A stretch of DNA of 64,000 nucleotides, from NCBI RefSeq assembly GCF_024584705.1, contig NZ_CP097384.1, positions 5,890,001-5,954,000 of the forward strand. Reading direction: 5' to 3'. This stretch comes from Blastopirellula sp. J2-11. Its GTDB lineage: Bacteria; Planctomycetota; Planctomycetia; Pirellulales; Pirellulaceae. The position numbers were made by a program, and so were the translations under genes. The first letter of the stretch is position 1. Every line of letters begins with the position of its first letter. Below are positions 8,801-15,008 of this stretch, piece by piece. A model generated the notes under the pieces. That model ran no database searches, was not told the DNA's origin, and worked only from the letters and a program-made list of their open reading frames with translations.

Positions 8801-8823
8801 AAAAAGGGGATCTTTCGCTTCGT

Positions 8824-10668
8824 TTAGCGGCCGAGAACCGGCTCGAGCCAGACGCTCCAGTCGCCGTCTTTGCCGTCGCCGCCATCTTCAACGACCAACT
8901 CCAGTCGACTGACATTTTCGACTTCCACCCAAAAATCACGCAGCTGGCCCGGCTTCGTCTTGGGACTGCGCCATAGTTCTTTGCCATCGGCGTTGATTAC
9001 AAAGACGACCTGGCCTCTGGTCCCTGCGACGCCGGCCGATCCCGAAAAATTCTTCCAGGCTCCGCCCAGATCATACGTGTGCTGGGCAGGCGCGTGCGCC
9101 CAAATCCCATGCCGGAAGATCCGGCCGCGTACTTCCAGCAGCGGCTGATCATGCGGCAAACGGTCATAGGCCGGGCGACCATATCCAAGATGGGCCGTTT
9201 CTGGTTGGCAGTCGGACAAGGGAACTTCGGTAATCTCTTTCGGCACGTAGAGCGGCGAAATATGGGGGCGTTTGGCTGCGGGCGATGCGGTTAATCGCTT
9301 GGCGACTTCCGCCACCAGCTTGTCATCAGAGGCCTGCAGCTTCTCGCTGATCGCTTGAATCTTTTCTTGGTCTTTGGATTTCAACGCGTCGGCTAGCGGC
9401 AGCAGTTGCAACTTCTGCTGAATCACTTGCAGTTGCGGCTCTCCTTTGGCGTTGGTCAGCAGATCAAATCCCCACCGCGAATTATCGCCGGAATAGGTTG
9501 TCGCCGCGCCATTCGCCTGGCACAGATCGATACGAATCCGCCCATGAAAATTGGGCGTCAGCGGTCGATAGCGAAGCGTGAATTCGCCTGACGCATTCGG
9601 TACGGCGACTGCGGAGAATGCGTCGTAGTTGCTGCCGCCATCAGGATCGAGATAGCCGAGCACGGCATAAACCGGAGGTGAGCCTGTAACGCGGCCGGTC
9701 AGTTCGACGGTGCGATCCACGGCTTCCACTTGGAGGATCTCGACGTTGGCGTCGCTTTTGGAACTGAGTCCTTTGTTCGATCCTGAGAACTGCGGGTGCG
9801 AAGCCAGCTTCAAGCCGTGCGCGAGCGTCAAAAATGTGCCGCGACCTTCACCGCGCAAATTGTCGCCATAGCTGCGATTGCCTGAACCCATTAGCGCCGT
9901 GCCAAACTGGGCTTTTTCATCAGGGCGTTCACGGCAATGAGGCAACCCCAGCGCGTGTCCCAGCTCATGACAGATTCCGCCGATGAAGATCGAGTTGTAT
10001 TTGCCAACCGAAATGTTTCCGTATTGCCCGTCACGCACTTTCCTCTCTTTGTTGTTGAGGAGTTGCAGATCGAGAATCGGCGAGTCGACTTGCCAGGCGG
10101 TACCGCCGGTCGGAGAACCTCCAGCGTAATAGGGACTGTTTTGCTTGATCTCCGCTTTGTCCGGATCCCAGTTCGACATATTGCAGAAGATGACGATCGT
10201 CTCTTCGTCGGGATTGACGCCTGCTTGGCGGAGTGTGGGGATACACTCTTGACGAATCTTGCGACCATCTGGAGTATCGTACTGCGCGTAGGGGCCTTCT
10301 CCCTTTACCACGTGAATGTTCAGTAGGCCATCTTCCTTGACGTCTAACCGAATCGACCGCGGGCCAAAGCCAAGTCGCGACATTTCCTGCGCGTAGAAGT
10401 TTTGAATATGAAGCAGGATCTCTGAGAGTCGCTCGCGATAGCGGGGCGCCGGCTCACGGTCGCTAGGAGTCCAATAGACCACATGCATTTTGCGCTTCCC
10501 GGGGACCGGATTCTCTTGCTCCCACTTCTCGATGATCTGCAGCGCCTGGGGAACCAGCAGATCGATCTCTTGCTGCGGAGTCGGCCCCGCAGCGGCGACC
10601 AGCGTAACGAAACTGAGCCAATAGAATGGCGTAAATGCAACGGCGATAGTTTGCAACATCGAGGACAT
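8824..10668 (-). CDS. Secreted metzincin-like zinc metalloprotease with C-terminal NPCBM domain
   Basis: 614 residues with an N-terminal signal segment (about 6-27). The zinc site is HELGHALGLPH, the long metzincin form HExxHxxGxxH, and a likely Met-turn ALMGSGN follows about 25 residues later. The C-terminal 130 residues match an NPCBM/NEW2 carbohydrate-binding module (LEVRGRIFRHGIWAHAPAQH, then GKELWRSP and LELVVEDGGDGKDGDWSVW). Such modules are usually on secreted glycan-active or glycoprotein-directed enzymes, so a glycosylated substrate is a reasonable inference. A middle region (about 310-400) holds beta domains. Met4 (10659) is an alternative start. Confidence 0.85.
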   Translation of the reverse strand: MSSMLQTIAVAFTPFYWLSFVTLVAAAGPTPQQEIDLLVPQALQIIEKWEQENPVPGKRKMHVVYWTPSDREPAPRYRERLSEILLHIQNFYAQEMSRLGFGPRSIRLDVKEDGLLNIHVVKGEGPYAQYDTPDGRKIRQECIPTLRQAGVNPDEETIVIFCNMSNWDPDKAEIKQNSPYYAGGSPTGGTAWQVDSPILDLQLLNNKERKVRDGQYGNISVGKYNSIFIGGICHELGHALGLPHCRERPDEKAQFGTALMGSGNRSYGDNLRGEGRGTFLTLAHGLKLASHPQFSGSNKGLSSKSDANVEILQVEAVDRTVELTGRVTGSPPVYAVLGYLDPDGGSNYDAFSAVAVPNASGEFTLRYRPLTPNFHGRIRIDLCQANGAATTYSGDNSRWGFDLLTNAKGEPQLQVIQQKLQLLPLADALKSKDQEKIQAISEKLQASDDKLVAEVAKRLTASPAAKRPHISPLYVPKEITEVPLSDCQPETAHLGYGRPAYDRLPHDQPLLEVRGRIFRHGIWAHAPAQHTYDLGGAWKNFSGSAGVAGTRGQVVFVINADGKELWRSPKTKPGQLRDFWVEVENVSRLELVVEDGGDGKDGDWSVWLEPVLGR

Positions 10669-10856
10669 ATGACATCGGCGGGGTGAAATGCGGGCATGCG
10701 TCGAGCAGATTGCGACTTGCTTCCATTTTATTCTACGTCACGACGTTTTTTCAGATAGTTGATTCTCCACGCGGTTTATCGCGACTTTTTCAACATTCCG
10801 CCGTCATTTGCGCCCCTTCCGCTTTCGTTTCTCCAGAAGGCTGGATGTCGTTGCGA

Positions 10857-11255
10857 TCAAAAATCAACCGCGACGTGCCACATCACTTGATGCTTGTCGG
10901 CGGTCTGCAGCAGCGATTGCCATTGCCGCAACTCTCGCCGGACCGAATCCTCCGCTGAAATCGTGGCTGGCTCCGCTTCGAGATGCGCCAACAGCGCGGC
11001 GATCGTGATCAAACCAGCGGCCGGAGCGAACCAGGTTTCTTGCGGCAATTCAAAACCTTCTCCCAACTCGAGTTCGTCTTCCAAAAAGAAGTCGGTTTCG
11101 TCGGCGCCTTGGCCAAAGAAATCCATCAGCGGCGTTACGCCCAGCGATTGGGCTAACTGCGCGAGCTCTTCTTCGCGCTCTGACAAGGCATGTCCATGCA
11201 CATACGACTGGACATCGGGGATTTCCCGCTGCAAGGCGATCATCAACGTCGGCAT
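10857..11255 (-). CDS. Conserved-looking hypothetical protein, 132 aa
   Basis: Open frame that can begin at ATG 11345 or 11255; I prefer 11255 (MPTLMIALQREIPDVQSYVH) because the extra 30 residues overlap the terminator of the slipin-like gene upstream. The protein is acidic in the middle (DETDFFLEDELELGEGFELP) and ends in a helical segment with two tryptophans (LRQWQSLLQTADKHQVMWHV). No domain recognised. It is the last gene of the leftward group that includes the SPFH gene and the tRNA-like array, but the terminator at 11347-11383 separates it from them. Confidence 0.6.
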   Translation of the reverse strand: MPTLMIALQREIPDVQSYVHGHALSEREEELAQLAQSLGVTPLMDFFGQGADETDFFLEDELELGEGFELPQETWFAPAAGLITIAALLAHLEAEPATISAEDSVRRELRQWQSLLQTADKHQVMWHVAVDF

Positions 11256-11346
11256 GGAGGTCTCTATATTTACGGAGAAGCGCGCGTCAAGAAAACTTCT
11301 CAAATCGTACCGGATGCCGACCGCGGCGCCAGATGGATTCCGCAAA

Positions 11347-11383
11347 CGAAAAAACGCCCTGGAAACTTTCGCTTCCAGGGCGT
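11347..11383 (-). terminator. Terminator downstream of the SPFH gene
   Basis: On the minus strand ACGCCCTGGAA, a loop of about 7, TTTCCAGGGCGT and then TTTTTT. It lies 6 bases past the stop codon of the SPFH gene. Confidence 0.9.
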
Positions 11384-11388
11384 CAGGT

Positions 11389-12492
11389 TTACAGCAAGTT
11401 GACGATTCGGTCGGCCAAGCCTTTTTCGCCTACGACGATGTTCAGCTTGCCTTCGGCGGCGATCTTTTCCAAGACCTCCAGCTCCCGGAGCCGCATCAAC
11501 GTGGGGTTATCGGCCAACAGTCGCGCCGTGTTCACCTGGCTGCGCATCGCGGCCGTCTCTTCCCGGCGGAAGATCAGGTTCGCTTCAGCCGCCTTCTTGG
11601 CCTGCGTCACCTTGTTCAACAGGTCTTTCATTTCACCAGGCAAGATCGCATCGCGAACGCCGACCGTGATCAGTTCCAGACCCAGCGTTTCGGCTCGGCG
11701 GCGCGTGATCGCGGCAATCTCGTCCGCGACGTTCTCTTTGTCGGTGAGAAACGCGTCCAGCTCGCGAGCGCCGATCACCGCTCGCGCGGCGAGCTGCGCT
11801 TCGCGATACAGCGCCTGTTGCACGTCGACCGTCGCCGCCGCCGCTTTCAGCGGATCGATCACCCGATAGGTCGCGACCAGGTTCAGCCGGAGCGTCACCT
11901 TGTCGGCCGTCATGATGTCTTGACCTGCTACGTCGAGCGTTTGCTCACGCAGATCAATCTCGACCACGCGAGCATCGACCGTTTCCTTCCAGAACGCGTA
12001 GACGCCTGGCTCTAGCGTCTCGACGTACTTGCCGTCGTAGAACAGCACGCCGCGGTGGAAACGCTGCACTTCGCAAACGTCCAGCGCCAGTCGAACCGCC
12101 GGTTCGCGGGCAATCCGCGACAAGTGATCGCGCTGCAGTCGTACTTCGCGAGCGTCGTAGCGCTCGATTTCCACCTTGCGCACGCCGTTCCAGTAGACAT
12201 ACAGACCTGGCTTCAGGATCCGGTCAAACCGACCATCGATCATGACGATCGCACGCTCGTGCTCGGTCAAGTCAACAACCACCGCTTGATCGGCCAGCTT
12301 GCCGCTGCGCGCGATCACGTCCAGCTTGTCGTGACGCAGCCAAGGATCACGTCGCGAGACGATATCGACTTGCTGCTTGCGCAGCCACGCGAACAGGTAA
12401 TGACGACCCGGCTCCAGCACGCCGGCGAACTCGCCGTCGACAAAGTACAGGCCTGCCTCGTAGGTTTGAATCTGAATTTGCTTGTAGATCAT
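11389..12492 (-). CDS. SPFH/Band 7 (slipin-like) protein, next to tRNA-like array
   Basis: 367 residues; ATG 12492 has a strong GGAGGTAAC site. Residues 1-170 contain three copies of a short motif of the form 'G.. .vdG.f..vLePG.y.f': YFVDGEFAGVLEPGRHYLFA, VMIDGRFDRILKPGLYVYWN, and LFYDGKYVETLEPGVYAFWK. The SPFH domain follows (about 180-310: VEIDLREQTLDVAGQDIMTA, TLRLNLVATYRV, GLELITVGVRDAILPGEMKD). A charged helical tail with a coiled-coil look ends the protein. No transmembrane segment is visible, unlike classical slipins. SPFH proteins oligomerise into membrane-associated rings or cages. From memory, slipin-type genes have been noted near RtcB-type RNA-repair genes in other bacteria; no ligase gene is visible in this window. 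Confidence 0.85.
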   Translation of the reverse strand: MIYKQIQIQTYEAGLYFVDGEFAGVLEPGRHYLFAWLRKQQVDIVSRRDPWLRHDKLDVIARSGKLADQAVVVDLTEHERAIVMIDGRFDRILKPGLYVYWNGVRKVEIERYDAREVRLQRDHLSRIAREPAVRLALDVCEVQRFHRGVLFYDGKYVETLEPGVYAFWKETVDARVVEIDLREQTLDVAGQDIMTADKVTLRLNLVATYRVIDPLKAAAATVDVQQALYREAQLAARAVIGARELDAFLTDKENVADEIAAITRRRAETLGLELITVGVRDAILPGEMKDLLNKVTQAKKAAEANLIFRREETAAMRSQVNTARLLADNPTLMRLRELEVLEKIAAEGKLNIVVGEKGLADRIVNLL

Positions 12493-12940
12493 CGTAGTTA
12501 CCTCCTGTTCCGCTCGTGTGGTTAACGCATCGGAAGCTGCTCCTCGTAAAAAAGTGGAAACGTAAGTCAGGTTATTCCATTCGGTCGTGATTCAATGCGT
12601 GAAAAAAAATGCCGTCCAGGACGCAAGCGATCGTCGCGATCCCATCCACTGTGACGGAGGATCGTTGGCGCGCATCGCGAACGATTGGAGACGTTCCGCT
12701 TGAGCGACCCTTTTGCCCCAGGGGCGAAAAAGACCGCTGCCGCAGGCGTCGAGCAATCGAACCTTCGATGCGGGCCGGTCATCCCGCAAAGCCGCAGGCG
12801 TATGGTGTCGCCGACACGATGCATGTCATTCCAGGCATCTCCGCCAAATGGCCGAAACCGCTTGGCGTAGTTGCGCAAGACCGACAAGTCGCCGCGTCGA
12901 CAACGGATCGTCTGAAAGTCACGTCCCTTTCGGCGGTTGT
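12493..12940. other. Gene-free stretch between SPFH gene and tRNA-like array
   Basis: About 450 bases. The SPFH ribosome site is at 12500-12505. An open frame on minus (12567-12887) has no support. On minus, 12805-12735 contains GAAGGTTCGATTGCTCG, a T-loop-like string, and just 5' of it a potential anticodon-type hairpin CCTGC/GCGGG; together these might be a further decayed tRNA-like element, but the arms cannot be closed convincingly. Confidence 0.4.
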
Positions 12941-13011
12941 GAACCGTGCAAGATTCGAACTTGCTACAGCCAGATCCATAATCTGGTGCTCTACCATTGA
13001 GCTAACGGAAA
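12941..13011 (-). tRNA. tRNA-like element, His-type body, anticodon ATG
   Basis: D-arm TAGCTCAATGGTAGAGC, anticodon stem CCAGA/TCTGG with loop TTATGGA, T-arm GCAAG-TTCGAAT-CTTGC. The body resembles bacterial tRNA-His, but the anticodon is AUG where GUG is expected. The acceptor ends TTTCCGT and ACGGTTC pair over only the inner 4 bp. No CCA. Confidence 0.75.
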
Positions 13012-13040
13012 TGGTGGATATGCCGAAGGCATACCTTGCG

Positions 13041-13111
13041 CATGTGGATGGGAATCGAACCCATGTCTCCGGCGCGGCGCCGGTGTCTGTACCTCACTAG
13101 ACGACCACCAA
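13041..13111 (-). tRNA. tRNA-like element, Glu-like body, anticodon unreadable
   Basis: D-arm GTCTAGTGAGGTACAGAC and T-arm ATGGG-TTCGATT-CCCAT are good and Glu/Gln-like. The anticodon arm is CCGGC-GCCGC-GCCGG: a 5-base loop without T33, so no normal anticodon. Acceptor TTGGTGG/CCACATG pairs for 4 bp only. Confidence 0.65.
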
Positions 13112-13112
13112 A

Positions 13113-13198
13113 GAAACGCGACCATCGAACCCGTTTTCGCGGAACACCGCGAATCGATCTATTGAAGAGACCGCGGCGCCGCCGGAGTATCGCGTTTC
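13113..13198 (-). tRNA. tRNA-like element with anticodon TCA and long variable arm (Sec-like)
   Basis: 86 bases. Extended acceptor GAAACGCG/CGCGTTTC (8 bp, plus one flanking pair on each side), D-region CTCCGGCGGCG, anticodon arm GGTCT-CTTCAAT-AGATC giving anticodon UCA, and a variable arm that is a perfect 7-bp hairpin TTCGCGG-TGTT-CCGCGAA. These are selenocysteine-tRNA features (UCA reads UGA; 8-bp acceptor; long variable arm). The T-arm keeps GGGTTCGATGG but its stem hardly pairs, so a working tRNA-Sec is doubtful. Confidence 0.6.
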
Positions 13199-13218
13199 TT
13201 CGTTGCTTGCATCAAAAA

Positions 13219-13290
13219 AACGTCGGCGGGAGTCGAACCCACAAGCGAGTTGCTTTGCAGGCAGCCGGCCGAACCATCAGCGGCGACGTT
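13219..13290 (-). tRNA. tRNA-like element, anticodon GCA (Cys)
   Basis: Acceptor AACGTCG/CGACGTT (7 bp, starting with A-T), D-arm GCTGATGGTTCGGC, anticodon arm GCTGC-CTGCAAA-GCAAC (one mismatch), T-arm GTGGG-TTCGACT-CCCGC. Positions 8-9 are CC instead of T plus purine. A T-run follows the acceptor; no CCA. Confidence 0.8.
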
Positions 13291-13302
13291 AGAAAAATAT
13301 AG

Positions 13303-13440
13303 ACACTAGCCCGCAGCGCGAGCTTTGAAGTTGCGCTATTTCGAATCAATCGAACACTAGCCCGCCAGCGCCAGCGAGGGAATACGGTTCGCCACTTCAA
13401 TCCGTGTTCGGATCGCCAACTCTATTCCCTCGCTGGCGCT
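13303..13440. repeat. REP-like hairpin element (family R1), copy b
   Basis: Perfect 18-bp inverted repeat AGCGCCAGCGAGGGAATA (13367-13384) / TATTCCCTCGCTGGCGCT (13423-13440) with loop CGGTTCGCCACTTCAATCCG. It is preceded by CTAGCCCGCAGCGCGAGC at 13306. Confidence 0.85.
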
Positions 13441-13707
13441 TTTTGAGGTTGCGCTATTTCCCTGGTTGGCCGCGATAGCTCCGCTATCCGCGGCGGCGCA
13501 GCCGTAAGAGGTATTGGTTCCCGGTAAGCAGTTCAGGGGCTTTTCGCCATTTCCAACGGTATAGCGACCACCGAAGTAAGTCCGACCGCGGCTCGATGCC
13601 TCCTACCGACTTCGTCGGCCCTGATAGCGTAGCTATCCGGGCCAACCCGAATCCGTTCGGCCAAATAGCGCAACCTCAAAACTCGCGTTTCGGTTACGAA
13701 GAATAAG
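13441..13707 (-). repeat. MITE-like inverted-repeat element, copy B
   Basis: The reverse complement of this segment matches 3163-3431 with scattered substitutions, including the outer arms TTTTGAGGTTGCGCTATTT and AAATAGCGCAACCTCAAAA and the inner hairpin around GATAGCTCCGCTATC. Both copies are followed by TACGAAGAATAAG. Confidence 0.8.
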
Positions 13708-13722
13708 TGTTGAAAATTGGAA

Positions 13723-13788
13723 GCGGACGCGGGAGTTGAACCCGCTGCGCGAAGCTTATGAGACTTCGCCGAGCGCCGGCTCGTCCGC
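13723..13788 (-). tRNA. tRNA-like element, anticodon CAT (Met), truncated D-arm
   Basis: Only 66 bases. Acceptor GCGGACG/CGTCCGC (perfect), anticodon arm GAAGT-CTCATAA-GCTTC, T-arm GCGGG-TTCAACT-CCCGC. The D region is reduced to CCGGCGCTCGGC, about a 3-bp stem with a 5-base loop and no GG pair, so the normal D-loop/T-loop elbow cannot form. Confidence 0.8.
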
Positions 13789-13816
13789 AATGATGAGCTT
13801 TGAAAAGAAGTGGAGT

Positions 13817-13896
13817 GCGCCGGGACGGAATTGAACCGCCACAGTATGAAACGAGTGGTTTACAGCCACCGGGGCTCGCCAATGCCCAGCCGACGC
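13817..13896 (-). tRNA. tRNA-like element, anticodon GTA (Tyr)
   Basis: Acceptor GCGTCGG/CCGGCGC (7 bp with one G-T), D-arm GGGCATTGGCGAGCCC, anticodon arm GGTGG-CTGTAAA-CCACT, 13-base variable region as in bacterial tRNA-Tyr, T-arm GGCGG-TTCAATT-CCGTC. This is the most regular member; position 8 is C and CCA is absent. Confidence 0.85.
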
Positions 13897-13909
13897 GAAT
13901 AAAAATAGT

Positions 13910-13986
13910 GGCACGAGTGAGAGTCGAACTCACAAAGTCACGAAGGTCTGAGCTTCGCCGCTTTGCCAAGGTTTGCGTACCGTGCC
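13910..13986 (-). tRNA. tRNA-like element, anticodon CAG (Leu), short variable loop
   Basis: Acceptor GGCACGG/TCGTGCC, D-arm CGC-AAACCTTGGCAAA-GCG, anticodon arm CGAAG-CTCAGAC-CTTCG, T-arm GTGAG-TTCGACT-CTCAC. The variable region is 7 bases (TGACTTT); bacterial leucine tRNAs normally have a long class II arm. Confidence 0.8.
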
Positions 13987-14037
13987 TAAGTAAGTAAGCG
14001 TGCACCGCTGCGGATTGTTACACGCATTTTTTCGAGC

Positions 14038-14110
14038 GCCCCTGACAGGATTTGAACCTGCGTCTCCGCCGTGACAAAGCGGCGAGCATTCCAGACTGCT
14101 CCGCAAGGGC
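14038..14110 (-). tRNA. tRNA-like element, anticodon GTC (Asp)
   Basis: Acceptor GCCCTTG/CAGGGGC (one G-T), D-arm GAGC-AGTCTGGAAT-GCTC, anticodon arm CCGCT-TTGTCAC-GGCGG (closing T-G), T-arm GCAGG-TTCAAAT-CCTGT. Positions 8-9 are CG. No CCA. Confidence 0.8.
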
Positions 14111-14129
14111 TTGTTCGATCGTACAGGCT

Positions 14130-14202
14130 GCGAGAGCCGCCAGTCGAACCAGCAGCGACCTGATTCAAAGTCAGGCGTCACTACCAACAGCGAACCTCTC
14201 AC
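14130..14202 (-). tRNA. tRNA-like element, anticodon TTG (Gln), broken T-stem
   Basis: Acceptor GTGAGAG/CTCTCGC, D-arm TCGC-TGTTGGTA-GTGA, anticodon arm CCTGA-CTTTGAA-TCAGG. The T-loop TTCGACT is present, but its standard stem (GCTGG against GGCGG) does not pair; a shifted stem GCTGC/GCGGC with an 11-base loop is possible. Confidence 0.75.
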
Positions 14203-14209
14203 AACAAAA

Positions 14210-14305
14210 ATCACGTACCGAATTTTCAAAGATCAAATCTGTCGCTGGCAGATTATCGAACTCCGCGGCGCGCTCCCCCGCCAGCTTTAGAATGGGAGCG
14301 CGCCG
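14210..14305 (-). ncRNA. Strong GC hairpin after the embedded ORF, possible tRNA-like remnant
   Basis: Just past the stop codon of the 97-codon gene the minus strand can form a 13-bp stem GCGGCGCGCTCCC/GGGAGCGCGCCGC around ATTCTAAAGC. It is followed by GCGGA-GTTCGATAA-TCTGC, which looks like a T-arm. No acceptor stem can be closed and there is no T-run, so it is neither a clear terminator nor a clear tRNA-like element. Confidence 0.4.
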
Positions 14306-14314
14306 CCGCGTCAG

Positions 14315-14608
14315 TTACTCAATCACATCGAAGTAGTCCTTCGACACTTCGAGCGCCAAACGACCACCTCCCAGTCGAAGTTCGCAAGCGGCGTTGTCGA
14401 TCCGGCTTTGCCGCAGATCGACGTCCAACTCTTCAACGCCGCAAAACTGTAAACGTTGCGGCTCGTCCGCTTCCTGCGGTCCCAGCACCACGGCGTAACG
14501 CTGGTCAGCGCCGCCTCGGAAGCGGATGCGAGCCGAACGGATCGCCGGCTGTCCGGGGATTTCAAAGCAGGCGGCGATCGCTTGCTGAAATAAACGTTGC
14601 TTGCTCAT
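14315..14608 (-). CDS. Hypothetical 97-aa protein embedded in the tRNA-like array
   Basis: ATG 14608 has GGAGAAAGAAG directly upstream and starts only 17 bases after the Phe tRNA-like element. The sequence (MSKQRLFQQAIAACFEIPGQ, then RFRGGADQRYAVVLGPQEAD, CGVEELDVDL, ending VSKDYFDVIE) suggests a small, beta-rich, acidic cytoplasmic protein; no family recognised. It lies between the Phe and Gln elements on the same strand, so it must be on the same primary transcript if the array is transcribed as one unit. That makes a role in processing, binding or sensing of these RNAs a reasonable guess, not a finding. Confidence 0.75.
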   Translation of the reverse strand: MSKQRLFQQAIAACFEIPGQPAIRSARIRFRGGADQRYAVVLGPQEADEPQRLQFCGVEELDVDLRQSRIDNAACELRLGGGRLALEVSKDYFDVIE

Positions 14609-14625
14609 CTTCTTTCTCCGGTAAG

Positions 14626-14698
14626 TGGACGGGGGAGCGCTCGAATCTCCGTCTCCTGGTCTTCAGCCAGGCGCTATTCCATCTCAGCTATCCGTCCA
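14626..14698 (-). tRNA. tRNA-like element, anticodon GAA (Phe), abnormal T-loop
   Basis: Acceptor TGGACGG/CCGTCCA is a perfect 7 bp, D-loop GAGATGGAAT, anticodon arm CCTGG-CTGAAGA-CCAGG. The T-arm is GGAG-ATTCGAGCG-CTCC: a 4-bp stem with a 9-base loop instead of 5 bp and 7 bases. First element of the array. Confidence 0.8.
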
Positions 14699-14716
14699 GC
14701 GGTTCGGTACGTGCAC

Positions 14717-14750
14717 AAAAAAAGCCCGGCGTCTGTGGCGACCCGGGCTT
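14717..14750 (-). terminator. Terminator-like hairpin immediately upstream of the tRNA-like array
   Basis: On minus: AAGCCCGG, a 12-13-base loop, CCGGGCTT followed by TTTTT. It ends 19 bases before the first tRNA-like element and follows a 28-codon ORF by 28 bases. It may end an upstream transcript or act as an attenuator for the array. Confidence 0.8.
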
Positions 14751-14778
14751 GTGCAGTACATCCGCGCAAGTTTCCGCG

Positions 14779-14865
14779 TCACCAGCGAAAATCGAGATTC
14801 ATCCGTCGCATCAGGCGACAGCCCAAGATCGAATAGGATTCGTGTTGTCGATCGGTGAACGTCAT
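14779..14865 (-). CDS. Possible 28-codon leader ORF
   Basis: ATG 14865 opens MTFTDRQHESYSILGCRLMR, continues for 8 residues and stops at 14779. No clear ribosome site is seen. The only argument for it is position: short ORF, terminator, then the array on the same strand, which is the layout of transcription attenuation leaders. Could be chance. Confidence 0.3.
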   Translation of the reverse strand: MTFTDRQHESYSILGCRLMRRMNLDFRW

Positions 14866-15008
14866 TGCAGAAAGCGTTTCTCGGTAAAGGGTTGGGGATT
14901 CAATTCAGCGTTTCACCAGCGGCAGTCGCACAAGCGGCGTACCAGAAGTAGACGACCTACTACGACAAAGGTTCGAGGTTGAGCGAAAAAAATGCGAGAA
15001 AGCATTTC

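Larger units (their letters stand above)
13291..13722. repeat. Repeat-element insertion splitting the tRNA-like array
   Basis: The 432 bases between the Cys and Met elements consist almost wholly of R1 copy b (13303-13440) and the palindromic element copy B (13441-13707). All other spacers between neighbouring tRNA-like elements are 51 bases or less, so this looks like an insertion into a once-compact array. Confidence 0.75.
12941..14698 (-). ncRNA. Array of ten aberrant tRNA-like elements
   Basis: All elements are on the minus strand. In transcription order: Phe(GAA), Gln(TTG), Asp(GTC), Leu(CAG), Tyr(GTA), Met(CAT), Cys(GCA), a UCA-anticodon element, a Glu-like body with a GC-only loop, and a His-type body with ATG. 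Each anticodon occurs once. None encodes CCA. T-loop TTCRA and D-loop GG are mostly kept, which would preserve the elbow contact, but T8 is missing in most and several D-arms or T-stems are damaged. Spacers are 1-51 bases except where an ORF (14315-14608) and repeats (13291-13722) interrupt. The array leads into the SPFH gene on the same strand. I infer non-translational or relaxed tRNA-like RNAs. Confidence 0.8.

Noticed and set aside
12735-12805. Eleventh tRNA-like element
   Set aside because: Has a T-loop-like GGTTCGATT and a possible anticodon hairpin, but acceptor and D-arms cannot be paired.
12941-14698. Ordinary tRNA operon
   Set aside because: Too many canonical positions and stems are missing for normal elongator tRNAs, although Tyr and Asp members come close.
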